This document shows, in pieces, positions 1 to 6,978 of a DNA stretch of 47,412 bases; position 1 is the stretch's first letter; the number at the start of each line of letters is the position of its first letter. The notes beneath the pieces are model-generated. The model made no database searches and was not told the origin of the DNA. It saw only the letters and a program-made list of their open reading frames with translations. Made by a program: the position numbers and the translations under genes. Origin of the DNA: Desulfocapsaceae bacterium (GTDB taxonomy: Bacteria > Desulfobacterota > Desulfobulbia > Desulfobulbales > Desulfocapsaceae); assembly GCA_030653035.1 (NCBI GenBank), contig JAUSAB010000095.1:1-47412 (forward strand), given 5' to 3'.

Positions 1-4
1 TCAT
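1..4 (-). other. Possible start of a fourth cassette gene (cut by window edge)
   Basis: Read on the - strand, the last bases of the window are ATGA, preceded by an A-rich stretch with one G. A cassette gene beginning here would fit the array. Only the putative start codon is visible, so this is a weak suggestion. Confidence 0.12.
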
Positions 5-31
5 CTTTTTTTAATGCGGTATTTATCCGAT

Positions 32-141
32 ACACAACGCCCCGGATGAGTAGCGCGTTGTTTGCGTCTACCTCGATCCATTTGATGTCCCGGAGTTTGA
101 TTTACCTTGATATTGGATCGTAGCAAAAGCGCTACTCATCC
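32..141. repeat. Imperfect attC-like palindrome at left edge
   Basis: Thirteen-base perfect inverted repeats (GGATGAGTAGCGC at 44-56 and its complement at 129-141) enclose a second inverted pair (CGATCCA at 74-80, TGGATCG at 114-120). The architecture of two paired blocks with unpaired bases between them resembles a long attC. ACACAAC at 32-38 could be an outer core site, but it matches the RYYYAAC consensus poorly. It may instead be a repeat inserted into the array. No gene is seen in positions 1-250. Confidence 0.4.
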
Positions 142-177
142 TTGGCGATGTCCCGCGAAGCGGGGACATCGCCAAGG
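140..177. repeat. 15-bp perfect hairpin beside third attC
   Basis: Positions 140-154 (CCTTGGCGATGTCCC) pair perfectly with 163-177, leaving an 8-base loop. The hairpin touches both the 44-141 palindrome and the inner arm of the third attC. It may be a transcription terminator for cassette 3 without a U tract, or part of an inserted element. Confidence 0.55.
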
Positions 178-257
178 GTAACCAGCGGCGGCCACTGAAC
201 TTAGCCGCGATTAGCGCAACGCTGCTCCCCGCCGTCTGGTTGACCCAATTGTTAGAA
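176..257 (-). other. attC of cassette 3 (left core unclear)
   Basis: GTTAGAA at 251-257 is, on the - strand, the core TTCTAAC, which is the exact reverse complement of the start of cassette 3 (joint at 971-977). On the - strand, the block AACCAG-A-CGGCGG pairs with CCGCCG-CTGGTT, and GGGT pairs with ACCC across one bulged base. This is the usual attC pattern of paired arms with an extrahelical base. The expected GTTRRRY at the far end is not recognisable and may be replaced by the neighbouring hairpin. Confidence 0.6.
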
Positions 258-303
258 ATATGCCGAGAATTGAATTGGTGCCGCGCTTATTTTATGTGGG
301 TTG

Positions 304-927
304 TTACAAAGAAGCCGACTTTGATCCTGACGAGGCTACTAGAGCGGATAGAAAGGCCTGATCCTCAAAGAGAATCTTCATGCCATTTTCAAGTGCACGG
401 TCAAGCGCGAGCTTCGCGTTATTTCCAGTAGCGAGTTGCGTATACGGCTCAACCCCTTGAGCAACAATCTGTTTTGAATAAAGTTGATCCCCATTTTTCG
501 ATTTCACAATAACCGACATATTGAGGTCAGCAATTGCATCACCAGAAAAGAAGCCAATTTTGTGGTCGTTGTAAAAACGTGTCAGATCGGCCGCAATTTT
601 AACAAACGCCGCATCTGAGCTAAGTTTGAAACCTCGAGACTGAAGCTCTTGCTCAATAGCCTTACGGATTGTCAATGCAACATCTTCAGTTGCAGTAATT
701 GGAGCCATCTCCATTCCATAACCATTCTTCTTGCAGCTAACCTTGCTCTTATCTGGTCTTTGATCTGCCACTTCTACATTTACAGAAACATTGTCTGCCC
801 CTGCGATTTTAGAAACTCCAGTCTGCTGATTATAATTAAGTGCAATCTGCTCTGTGGTAAGAGCGCATCCTGACAGGCTTGAAACAACAGCTACGCAAAA
901 TGTAAAAACAAGTATTTTACTGTTCAT
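304..927 (-). CDS. YajG-like lipoprotein, cassette 3
   Basis: A 207-residue protein that begins with a lipoprotein signal peptide. The lipobox LSGC puts the modified cysteine at residue 21, so the mature protein should be membrane-anchored. The rest resembles the YajG family of small Gram-negative lipoproteins (VSVNVEVADQRPDKS near residues 47-62, then an alternating beta/alpha body); the function of that family is not established. A good ribosome site (AGGAGAA) lies before the ATG at 925-927. The gene fills one integron cassette between the joint at 976 and an attC starting at 257. Family assignment is from pattern recognition only. Confidence 0.75.
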   Translation of the reverse strand: MNSKILVFTFCVAVVSSLSGCALTTEQIALNYNQQTGVSKIAGADNVSVNVEVADQRPDKSKVSCKKNGYGMEMAPITATEDVALTIRKAIEQELQSRGFKLSSDAAFVKIAADLTRFYNDHKIGFFSGDAIADLNMSVIVKSKNGDQLYSKQIVAQGVEPYTQLATGNNAKLALDRALENGMKILFEDQAFLSALVASSGSKSASL

Positions 928-970
928 GATCCGTGTCTTCTCCTTTTGTTTAAATTAACGACATTGAAAT

Positions 971-1076
971 TTCTAACGTTTCGGTTCACCCGACCGCAAA
1001 AGCGGCCAGATGAAGCCAGAGCTTGCCACAAAAACCGCGCCGATTTTGCAGGTCGGAGTGCAACCGATTGTTAGGC
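971..1076 (-). other. attC of cassette 2 (106 bp)
   Basis: On the - strand the site starts GCCTAAC (1076-1070) and ends GTTAGAA (977-971). Inside, CGGTTGCACTCCGACC pairs with GGTCGGGTGAACCG with small mismatches, which gives the L''/L' arms. The 5' core equals the reverse complement of the start of cassette 2 (GTTAGGC, 1860-1854 on the - strand). The HNH gene stops 6 bp before it. Confidence 0.88.
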
Positions 1077-1082
1077 ATGCCG

Positions 1083-1835
1083 TTACGAGTGCCCACTTTC
1101 CCTCCTCACTACGTTCGGATCGTCTACTCGGCAGACAGAGAGATGCAAGACATAGAAAGATGACGGCGGATTTACACCACCTTCCATACATTGCCTCTCT
1201 CTTGCGGCAAAGACCATGAATCCCTTCGACTTTAACTCAGCAATCTCGCCATCAATGGCCTTAGCTGCCCGGATCCGTTCTATTGGCTCCATCCCATCGC
1301 CGATGTCTCCCCAGTCAGAGACGTTCTGGATGAAACTACCTACTAGTTCGGTTTCCTCGTCATTGAGGCCTTCGCTGTAGTCGTGGTATGCACCCTGGCA
1401 GCCGATAGCGAGGCTTAGCAACTCTTTGCCGGATTGGATTGCTGGCAGTTGCTTGGGGATTTCGTTGCTGATTCGCTTAATACTAATGGAAGGGATTTGC
1501 GGATGGTCTTGGAGTTTAGTTTCAACCCATTTCTCGTGGTTCGATTTAATGACCCGCATTACATCGGCAGTATAGGTTTCCACCTGATCATCGACCATTT
1601 TGTGGTGGACACGGCAGAGCAACATCAAGTTCGAAAGGCTGTCTATGTCGGCCGCCGGATAGTCCGGGTCGTGACGAGGGCCGTCTTTTGCCCCCGAAAC
1701 GATATGGCATTCATCTCCGACAACAGACTCCGAATCCTTTTCCGTTTCATCCACAACGAGACCATGCCGACAAATCGCGCACCTGTTGCCGGATTTCGCC
1801 CATAAGATTTTTCGGTTCTTATCTGATATCGCCAT
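1083..1835 (-). CDS. HNH endonuclease, cassette 2
   Basis: A 250-residue protein with an N-terminal HNH nuclease module. A CxxC knuckle (C19, C22), the catalytic-type segment DECH (residues 41-44), an Asn in DSLSNL (N69) and a second knuckle CRVHH (C74, H77, H78) form the zinc-stabilised beta-beta-alpha metal fold. The C-terminal 150 residues match nothing I recognise and may choose the target. The frame is open up to 1937, but that part runs through the attC of the previous cassette. The ATG at 1833-1835 with GGAAG upstream is therefore the likely start. Standing alone in a cassette, it could be a phage-defence nuclease or a homing-type enzyme; the sequence does not decide. Confidence 0.82.
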   Translation of the reverse strand: MAISDKNRKILWAKSGNRCAICRHGLVVDETEKDSESVVGDECHIVSGAKDGPRHDPDYPAADIDSLSNLMLLCRVHHKMVDDQVETYTADVMRVIKSNHEKWVETKLQDHPQIPSISIKRISNEIPKQLPAIQSGKELLSLAIGCQGAYHDYSEGLNDEETELVGSFIQNVSDWGDIGDGMEPIERIRAAKAIDGEIAELKSKGFMVFAARERQCMEGGVNPPSSFYVLHLSVCRVDDPNVVRRESGHS

Positions 1836-1853
1836 TTGCGCTTCCGTGAGCAG

Positions 1854-1915
1854 GCCTAACGAATAGCTAACCGGCGCGCGGCTTTTGCGCGTCCGGGTTG
1901 AGCGTAGGGTTAGCT
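1854..1915 (-). other. attC of cassette 1 (62 bp)
   Basis: On the - strand the site runs from AGCTAAC (1915-1909) to GTTAGGC (1860-1854). The central arms CAACCCGGACGCGC and GCGCGCCGGTTAG pair around AAAAGCC. Its 5' core is the reverse complement of the cassette start GTTAGCT at the attI joint (2658-2652). The last codons of the cassette 1 gene lie inside the site. Confidence 0.88.
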
Positions 1916-2637
1916 GGTTCCGTGCCGTCCGTCGCATCTGTGCGAATTAGGCCAGTGTGATCTCCAACAGCAAGATTCGCTGGGATACCAGCAAAAAATA
2001 GACACAGTCTTGCCTTGATGTTGCTTTGTACAGTCGAGTCGGGGATAGATTCGCAAAGTCGGAGTGCTTCATTGAATTGTCGGTCCGTACGAAGTTTGTC
2101 AAAAAACTCTGTCATTAGCTTTCTAGCCTGATTGGATTGTGTGAAAAACAAAGCCGCAACCGCGTCAATGACTGTACCTGCAACTACACTGAGCACTGCA
2201 GTTGCGAGTTGAGCTCCAAAGACTAGTTGAAGCGCGCCGATGATAATGACAAGAAAGCCAACGCAACCTGCTCCAATGCTGAACCAGAAACTTATCCTAG
2301 ATTGCGCCAGCGAATTTGCGTGATATTGAATTAGTTGATTTACCTGCTCGGTTTCGAGAGCCACGCGAAGGTTTTCAAGCTTTTCCCGGGAGTCCTCTTT
2401 CAAGCCTTCAGCGATCCGTCGACGGGATTCGGTTACAAAGCTCGGAGCGGGCAACGATTCGCCTGGTTCTTGCGTGGAAATAGCTGGGCTTATCTCAAAA
2501 CCTTTGAGCTCTATCTTGGTCATCCTATCGGCAAGGGTTCGCACAAGTGGTTTTAACAAGAGAAGAACCGCCACGACGGTGACTGGTACAACCAGAAGTT
2601 TTGCGATTTCCAGCAATATGCCTATATCTGTTGGCAT
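1867..2637 (-). CDS. Three-segment membrane protein, cassette 1
   Basis: A 256-residue protein with one N-terminal transmembrane segment (about residues 7-29), a cytoplasmic helical stretch (75-112), and a tight pair of transmembrane segments (about 115-137 and 143-165) introduced by LAQSRISFWFS. The pair resembles the two-helix membrane domain found next to TRADD-N-like domains in predicted bacterial conflict systems; I give this match only moderate weight. The C-terminal 35 residues are polar and Pro/Asn-rich, and the stop lies inside the attC, so the tail may have been changed by cassette recombination. An excellent ribosome site (AAGGAGGTGAC) precedes the ATG. As first cassette it should be the best transcribed from Pc. 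Confidence 0.72.
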   Translation of the reverse strand: MPTDIGILLEIAKLLVVPVTVVAVLLLLKPLVRTLADRMTKIELKGFEISPAISTQEPGESLPAPSFVTESRRRIAEGLKEDSREKLENLRVALETEQVNQLIQYHANSLAQSRISFWFSIGAGCVGFLVIIIGALQLVFGAQLATAVLSVVAGTVIDAVAALFFTQSNQARKLMTEFFDKLRTDRQFNEALRLCESIPDSTVQSNIKARLCLFFAGIPANLAVGDHTGLIRTDATDGTEPANPTLNPDAQKPRAG

Positions 2638-2651
2638 GTCACCTCCTTGTC

Positions 2652-2658
2652 AGCTAAC
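2652..2658 (-). other. attI/cassette 1 joint (GTTAGCT on - strand)
   Basis: GTTAGCT on the - strand is the simple core where cassette 1 was inserted. Its reverse complement is the 5' core of the attC at 1909-1915. The joint lies 15 bp before the start codon of the first cassette gene and upstream of intI, exactly where attI is expected. Further attI binding sites upstream cannot be defined by eye. Confidence 0.75.
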
Positions 2659-2665
2659 AAGTTAT

Positions 2666-2695
2666 TCTATAGTTTCTGTATAATCCGCCACTCAA
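2666..2695 (-). promoter_or_regulatory. Candidate cassette promoter Pc
   Basis: On the - strand TTGAGT (2695-2690) and TATAGA (2671-2666) are separated by 18 bp and point into the cassette array. Transcription would begin almost at the attI joint. Position and direction fit a Pc; strength is unknown. Confidence 0.45.
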
Positions 2696-2794
2696 CTATC
2701 ATCACCTTTGTTTTAGAAATACGCAAAGATGTACAACACACACGATATGCTCCATTCCCCATATCCCAAGATGCCTGAATTCCATATAAATGGC

Positions 2795-2871
2795 TTGACA
2801 ATTTTTTTGCAAGTTGTTAGTTCTTTTTTCTGCATAACATACATTAATAAAGATTAATCGTGAAAGAGGAG
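2795..2871 (+). promoter_or_regulatory. Candidate intI promoter region and ribosome site
   Basis: TTGACA at 2795-2800 is a perfect -35, but the hexamer 17 bp downstream (TAGTTC) is a poor -10. AGAGGAG at 2865-2871 is a strong ribosome site, 8 bp before an ATG at 2880. It marks 2880 as the original start of intI. No LexA box of the classical CTGT-N8-ACAG type was seen. Confidence 0.4.
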
Positions 2872-2879
2872 AACCTTAC

Positions 2880-2975
2880 ATGTATGTCCTGCCTTTAACA
2901 TTGCAACACCGATTTACTGCATATCTGGGCAAGAAAGGAGTTCAAGACAGGCGTCAAGGCGAGTATCAGAAATGA
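2880..2975 (+). pseudogene. Cut-off N-terminus of IntI (31 codons, then TGA)
   Basis: ATG at 2880 has the strong ribosome site and opens a 31-codon frame (MYVLPLTLQHRFTAYLGKKG...) that ends in TGA at 2973-2975. It is in the same frame as the integrase that continues at 2976. The residues on each side (EYQK before, LRSYLDF after) read as one helix. Tyrosine recombinase N-terminal domains of this type usually have Trp here, as in W-L/V-R-x-Y/F-L. TGG to TGA is a single-base change. So the intact ancestral protein would be 498 residues, and the piece here is the orphaned start. Confidence 0.75.
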
Positions 2976-4376
2976 TTGAGGTCCTACCTCGATTTTTGTT
3001 TTAAATACCATATGGTTGCGGAGAACCAGGAGAGCTTGCCGGCATTTGTCAAGAAACTGCAGGACAAAAAGCAATCCTTGATACAACGGGAGCAGGCGGT
3101 CGAGTCCATAACAGCCTTTTACGAGCTTGGCAATGCGGATATACCCGGAACAGTCAAAGAGACGGCGATTCAAGCAAGACCTCTTCGGAATGAGCCCTCG
3201 GCAAACATTATAGAAAAAGAATATACCGGCCCAGATAAACCGGTGGTTCAGGGAAAACAGTCTCCGGTTACTGCAGCAACGCTCTCAAATGATTTGGGGC
3301 AATCACCTGACAAGGAAGTAAGTATCGCACCTCCCGTTACCTCCGAAAGTTTAGCGAGAATCCCGAAAAAGCCCACCGACATCCCCTCTCCTGCTAACAT
3401 GCCAGAATATGGCGCTTCCTGGCAGCAGGAGTATTCCCAATTGATCAACGAAATACATCTCCGTCATTATTCACCCAAGACCCTGAAGAGTTATCAGAGC
3501 AATGTCCGAAAGTTTCAGGCTTTCACCAGGAGCAAGCCGCCGGAATCACTCACAACGGATGATGTAAAGGAATTCCTGACCTTCCTGGCGGTGAAGAAGC
3601 AGGTTGCCGCGTCGACCCAAAATCTGGCTTTTAATTCCTTGTTGTTTTTTTACCGCCACATCCTGCACAAGGAATTCGGTAAGGTGGACGGTGTGGTCAG
3701 AGCCAAGAAACAACCCCATATCCCTGTCGTTTTATCACGGGAAGAAATCGATATGGTTCTGCAACACCTGGAGCCTCCCTACGACCTGATTGTGAAACTC
3801 CTTTATGGATGCGGGCTACGGCTTTTTGAGTGCATGGGGCTTCGGGTGCAATGTCTGAATTTTGACGCAGGGATCGTCACCGTTCACGATGGCAAGGGGC
3901 AGAAGGACCGGACGGTGCCGATGCCGCAATCGATTATACCGGAACTGCGGATTCAATTGGCAACATTAAAAGAACTCCACAGAGAAGATCAGCGCAAGGA
4001 ATATGCAGGGGTGTTTTTGGTGAATGCTCTGGAGAAAAAGTATAAAAATGCAGCCCGGGAGTTTATCTGGCAGTGGTTGTTCCCTGCCAAGCAATTGACC
4101 AGGGAGAATGGAACAGGAGAATTGCGGCGCTACCATCTGTATGTGACCCATGTGCAAAAGGCTATCAAGCGGGCAGCAGATGACGCGGGCGTCTGCAAGC
4201 GGGTCACCGCTCATACTTTTCGCCACAGTTTCGCCAGCCATCTCCTCCAGAAGAATTTTGATATCAGAACGATTCAGGAGTTGCTCGGGCACAGTGACGT
4301 GCGGACAACCATGATTTACACGCATACGGTAAAAAGCGTTACGCTGAAAGAGGTCAAAAGTCCGTTGGATTTTTAA
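2976..4376 (+). CDS. intI: Integron integrase IntI (interrupted near N-terminus)
   Basis: A tyrosine recombinase that would insert and excise gene cassettes at attI and attC. From the TTG at 2976 it has 466 residues: an extra N-terminal SAM-like segment (1-60), a variable linker, a core-binding domain (about 145-230) and the catalytic domain. The catalytic set is complete: R282, Lys in GKGQKDR, H413-xx-R416, H439 and nucleophile Y448. The segment with AAREFIWQWLFPA between the Lys and HxxR motifs is the insertion specific to integron integrases and separates IntI from XerCD. The true start is probably 2880, with TGA as codon 32. Product could be made only by readthrough, by reinitiation at the adjacent TTG, or from ATG 3012. 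Activity is uncertain. Confidence 0.85.
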   Translation: MRSYLDFCFKYHMVAENQESLPAFVKKLQDKKQSLIQREQAVESITAFYELGNADIPGTVKETAIQARPLRNEPSANIIEKEYTGPDKPVVQGKQSPVTAATLSNDLGQSPDKEVSIAPPVTSESLARIPKKPTDIPSPANMPEYGASWQQEYSQLINEIHLRHYSPKTLKSYQSNVRKFQAFTRSKPPESLTTDDVKEFLTFLAVKKQVAASTQNLAFNSLLFFYRHILHKEFGKVDGVVRAKKQPHIPVVLSREEIDMVLQHLEPPYDLIVKLLYGCGLRLFECMGLRVQCLNFDAGIVTVHDGKGQKDRTVPMPQSIIPELRIQLATLKELHREDQRKEYAGVFLVNALEKKYKNAAREFIWQWLFPAKQLTRENGTGELRRYHLYVTHVQKAIKRAADDAGVCKRVTAHTFRHSFASHLLQKNFDIRTIQELLGHSDVRTTMIYTHTVKSVTLKEVKSPLDF

Positions 4377-4525
4377 ACCTAAAAACGGCAGTTGGATATG
4401 ATGATTTTGCAATAACTTCTTACATGGCCATTTTTTCCCTCACCCCAGCCTTCTCCCTGAGGGACAAGGGCTGGGGATGAAGGGGAGCAGTATTTACATT
4501 ATAAAGTAACTGCCGTTTTTAGGTT
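4376..4525. mobile_element. MITE-like element with 18-bp terminal inverted repeats
   Basis: AACCTAAAAACGGCAGTT at 4376-4393 is repeated perfectly in inverse at 4508-4525. Between them lies a second inverted pair, CACCCCAGCC and GGCTGGGGATG, around 4442-4480. There is no coding capacity. The left end coincides with the last base of the intI stop codon. The structure fits a short non-autonomous element or an integron-associated inverted-repeat element; no clear target duplication is visible. Confidence 0.6.
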
Positions 4526-4552
4526 AAATAGTCATTTGCTGCCCCTCAAAAT

Positions 4553-4590
4553 AAAAAATCCTGTTCCAGTGAACTGGAACAGGATTTTTT
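4553..4590. terminator. Bidirectional intrinsic terminator
   Basis: CCTGTTCCAG (4560-4569) and CTGGAACAGG (4574-4583) form a perfect stem with loop TGAA, with A-rich sequence on the left and six T on the right. It can end transcripts of the leftward pyrophosphatase gene and rightward ones from intI. Confidence 0.92.
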
Positions 4591-4640
4591 CACTACAAAA
4601 CTTTCTTAAAGTTTACAGAAAGTTTCTTTCTTTTTTCAAA

Positions 4641-5570
4641 TTAACAACCACAGGCCTTCTGCAATGGTGGAACGGTCTGTTTCTTGCGGCTCATCATACC
4701 AGGAATCCACATGCAACCATTCTCAATTTTGCCACCAAAAGCCGTCTCAATCAAGGCAGGCTCATCGGAAAGAACAATCAGCTCGGTCCCTTCTTTGACA
4801 ACATCAGTAAGCATGAACAGAACAGAATGGCGGCCATCTTTCTTCACATCTTCCAGGGCCTTCAACAGATCAGCACGGATACCGGCAACCTGATCAAGGG
4901 CAGCAAGCTCCAACTGGCCAATACCCATTTTCTTGCCGTTCATATCAAAGTCCTTGTAGTCACGGAAGACAAGATCTTTCATGGCATAACCGTCAATGGA
5001 AGATTTGGCGCGGAGCATCTCCATGAACAACGCATCGGTATCATCCACACCGGCAGTTTTCTTCAACTCGGCCACAGCGGCCTTGTCGTCAGGAGTGCAG
5101 GTTGGGGACTTGAAGTTTACGGTGTCGCTGAGGATAGCGGAAAGCATGCCACCGGCAACATCTTTAGGGATAGCAACGCCTGCATCCTTGAACATCTTGT
5201 TGAGAACAGTACCGGTACAGCCCACAGGCTCGGCACGGAACAGGATCGGCTGATTGGTGGTGATGTCACCAATTTTATGATGATCAACAATGGCAACCAC
5301 CTCGGCAGAGGTGATGTTGGCTGGGGCCTGCCCAATATCACTGAAATCAACCAGGGCAACTTTCTGACCGGCAGCATCCATCATGGTCTCCGGAGCAGCA
5401 AGACCAAAGCGTTTCAGAACCACTGTTGACTCAGGATTGAGTTTGTCAGCAGCGATCTGCATACAGGCCTTGGCTGTCTGGCCCTGAGCATTAAGGAGCG
5501 CAGCAAAGGCAATGGCTGCGGTTACTGAATCGGTATCGGGGTTAGAGTGACCTACTACACAAATTGTCAT
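4641..5570 (-). CDS. ppaC: Manganese-dependent inorganic pyrophosphatase
   Basis: A 309-residue cytosolic enzyme that hydrolyses pyrophosphate to two phosphates, pulling biosynthetic reactions forward. In sulfate reducers the pyrophosphate released on sulfate activation makes such an enzyme important; that role here is inference. It is a family II (DHH) enzyme: metal ligands in GHSNPDTDS (H8, D12, D14), D75 in VDFSD, the DHH triad at 96-98, and the C-terminal DHHA2 substrate motif SRKKQ (294-298). Length is typical. The ATG at 5568-5570 has GGAGG upstream. The gene stands alone between a strong terminator and a long intergenic gap. Confidence 0.96.
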   Translation of the reverse strand: MTICVVGHSNPDTDSVTAAIAFAALLNAQGQTAKACMQIAADKLNPESTVVLKRFGLAAPETMMDAAGQKVALVDFSDIGQAPANITSAEVVAIVDHHKIGDITTNQPILFRAEPVGCTGTVLNKMFKDAGVAIPKDVAGGMLSAILSDTVNFKSPTCTPDDKAAVAELKKTAGVDDTDALFMEMLRAKSSIDGYAMKDLVFRDYKDFDMNGKKMGIGQLELAALDQVAGIRADLLKALEDVKKDGRHSVLFMLTDVVKEGTELIVLSDEPALIETAFGGKIENGCMWIPGMMSRKKQTVPPLQKACGC

Positions 5571-5646
5571 CGGGGTATTCCTCCATACATAAAGAATTAA
5601 TTAAACCGGCCAAAACGGACGATTTCCTATACTGCTTATTCCCTTT

Positions 5647-5675
5647 TTCATATTACCTATTATCTACATATACAA
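5647..5675 (-). promoter_or_regulatory. Candidate promoter for pyrophosphatase gene
   Basis: On the - strand TTGTAT (5675-5670) and TATGAA (5652-5647) are spaced by 17 bp, about 80 bp before the start codon. Matches to the sigma-70 consensus are moderate. Confidence 0.35.
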
Positions 5676-5822
5676 AATTCAGGATCTCTTTTTATCACAA
5701 TAAACTTTGCCAGTTTAGTGCCTTCACCAAAGGGAGTCAAGTAGAAAAAAGAGATAAAAATAGTTGATAAGTAATGCCACCAAACCATTATTCTGTCAAT
5801 AAAAGCTTCGTGACTTTACCCT

Positions 5823-5847
5823 GCCCCTCAAGTATACTTAAAGGGGC
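5823..5847. promoter_or_regulatory. Nested palindrome, possible operator
   Basis: GCCCCT at 5823 and AGGGGC ending at 5847 surround the perfect 10-bp palindrome AAGTATACTT (5830-5839). There is no T tract on either side, so a protein-binding site is more likely than a terminator. Confidence 0.4.
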
Positions 5848-6051
5848 GACATACAAAAACAATCGTCGTTGATACTGCTCCATTTTTGACCATTTTGGTA
5901 CGATGGCCATGCACACATGCTGAAAGTACTCTTGGGGGATTGATAAATGGCAACCTCCCAAATACGATTATTAGGGAACGACGGCCTGTATGGCAGACTC
6001 CCCTGACTTTTTGTAACCCTTCTTCCCTCCCAAAAACCATACGTGCCTATC

Positions 6052-6930
6052 ATGAAATTAACACCCAAACGCTCACCCTCCCTGCTTTTTCCTCTCGTTG
6101 TCCTGACCCTGGTGGCAGCAGGTGCATTCTGGTTTTTCTTTCATCGCAGCACCTCACAACCACCGCCACAACCACCTGCCGTCGCGGAAGGCATACTGAA
6201 CAATCCATTACCAACCCATCCTGCTGAGGAGACATTAGTCCCAGGAACACCCGGCACCCCACAGGATCAGGTTGTACCTATTCCTATTCCTGCCCTACCA
6301 ACCAAAGACGACCTGCCGCAAGCGATCGACAAAATCAAGGCATTTTACCAACACCTGGATCAGCAGCAATATATTCTGGCCCGTCACCTTGACGCCCCAA
6401 GCCATATCTATCTAACCAGACTGATCCAGAAACTGCTGGACACCCCGCCGGTTGTCACGCGAGAAACGGATGACCTCCTGACCATCCTTAAAAACAGCAC
6501 CCATCTCTTTCGCATCCTTGGCAAAGACAACATCCTGCTCAGTAAAGAAATCCTGATTCACGAAAAAAACAAAACAGAAGAGCTTATGGCAAACTATTTT
6601 CTCCTTACTGAGCATCCGGAGGCCTTCGACAAGGAGCTATCCCTTACAATTCCTGAAGACGCGCTCTATCAATATGCCTGTTTCTTTCTCAACACCATGG
6701 GGGGCAAACTTTATCTATCAAGAAGGGATTCTCTCACCCGCATGCTTGTCAGCTATTATGCCATCGTGCTCATCCACCGGTCAAACACTCAAGGCAAGAA
6801 CGCAAATGGCATCCAGCTCCAACCAACACTCGACCTCTTGACCTCCGAGATCGAAGAAGGAGGCAATTCCCTGCATTATAAAGAGGCATATCTCGACACT
6901 CTGTATGATCTGAAAGAAAAATATCAATAA
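6052..6930 (+). CDS. Unknown membrane-anchored protein with Pro-rich linker
   Basis: A 292-residue protein that I do not recognise. It has a basic N-terminus, one transmembrane segment (about residues 10-31), a proline-rich linker (about 36-95) and a mostly helical C-terminal domain of about 195 residues, which should lie outside the cytoplasm. No catalytic motif is seen. The frame also allows a GTG start at 6043. The ATG at 6052 gives the more typical short basic n-region, and neither has a good ribosome site. It lies 48 bp upstream of the AIM24-type gene and may be co-transcribed with it. Confidence 0.6.
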   Translation: MKLTPKRSPSLLFPLVVLTLVAAGAFWFFFHRSTSQPPPQPPAVAEGILNNPLPTHPAEETLVPGTPGTPQDQVVPIPIPALPTKDDLPQAIDKIKAFYQHLDQQQYILARHLDAPSHIYLTRLIQKLLDTPPVVTRETDDLLTILKNSTHLFRILGKDNILLSKEILIHEKNKTEELMANYFLLTEHPEAFDKELSLTIPEDALYQYACFFLNTMGGKLYLSRRDSLTRMLVSYYAIVLIHRSNTQGKNANGIQLQPTLDLLTSEIEEGGNSLHYKEAYLDTLYDLKEKYQ

Positions 6931-6978
6931 ACACTCTCAAGACCTCCAAAGTCACCTTCAAAATAAGGAATCACTATC

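Larger units (their letters stand above)
1..4376. mobile_element. Chromosomal integron: intI plus leftward cassette array
   Basis: An IntI-type integrase on the + strand is divergent from three cassettes read on the - strand. The cassette joints lie at about 2657, 1859 and 976. Each cassette begins TTRRRY-like and ends in an attC whose 5' core is the reverse complement of that start: TTAGCT with AGCTAAC, TTAGGC with GCCTAAC, TTAGAA with TTCTAAC. This is the signature of cassettes inserted by IntI, with the first cassette next to attI. The array continues past the left edge. Integrase, attI position, divergent layout and attC pairing all agree. Confidence 0.88.
5571..6051. other. 481-bp intergenic region
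   Basis: This gap between divergent genes is A/T-rich and has no convincing gene. It contains a candidate leftward promoter at 5647-5675 and a symmetric palindrome at 5823-5847, described separately. Short open frames here lack ribosome sites and known patterns. Confidence 0.7.

Noticed and set aside
240-431. 63-codon frame on the + strand at the attC 3 site
   Set aside because: It overlaps the attC and the end of the lipoprotein gene and has no ribosome site.
2814-2822. TTGTTAGTT as a second attI core
   Set aside because: It matches GTTRRRY poorly and no cassette or paired attC uses it.
2973-2975. TGA read as selenocysteine in IntI
   Set aside because: No selenocysteine-type hairpin follows, and family knowledge suggests Trp, not Cys/Sec, at this position.
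4536-5429. 297-codon open frame on the + strand opposite the pyrophosphatase gene
   Set aside because: The opposite frame has a complete, clearly recognised enzyme. This frame also runs through the intrinsic terminator.
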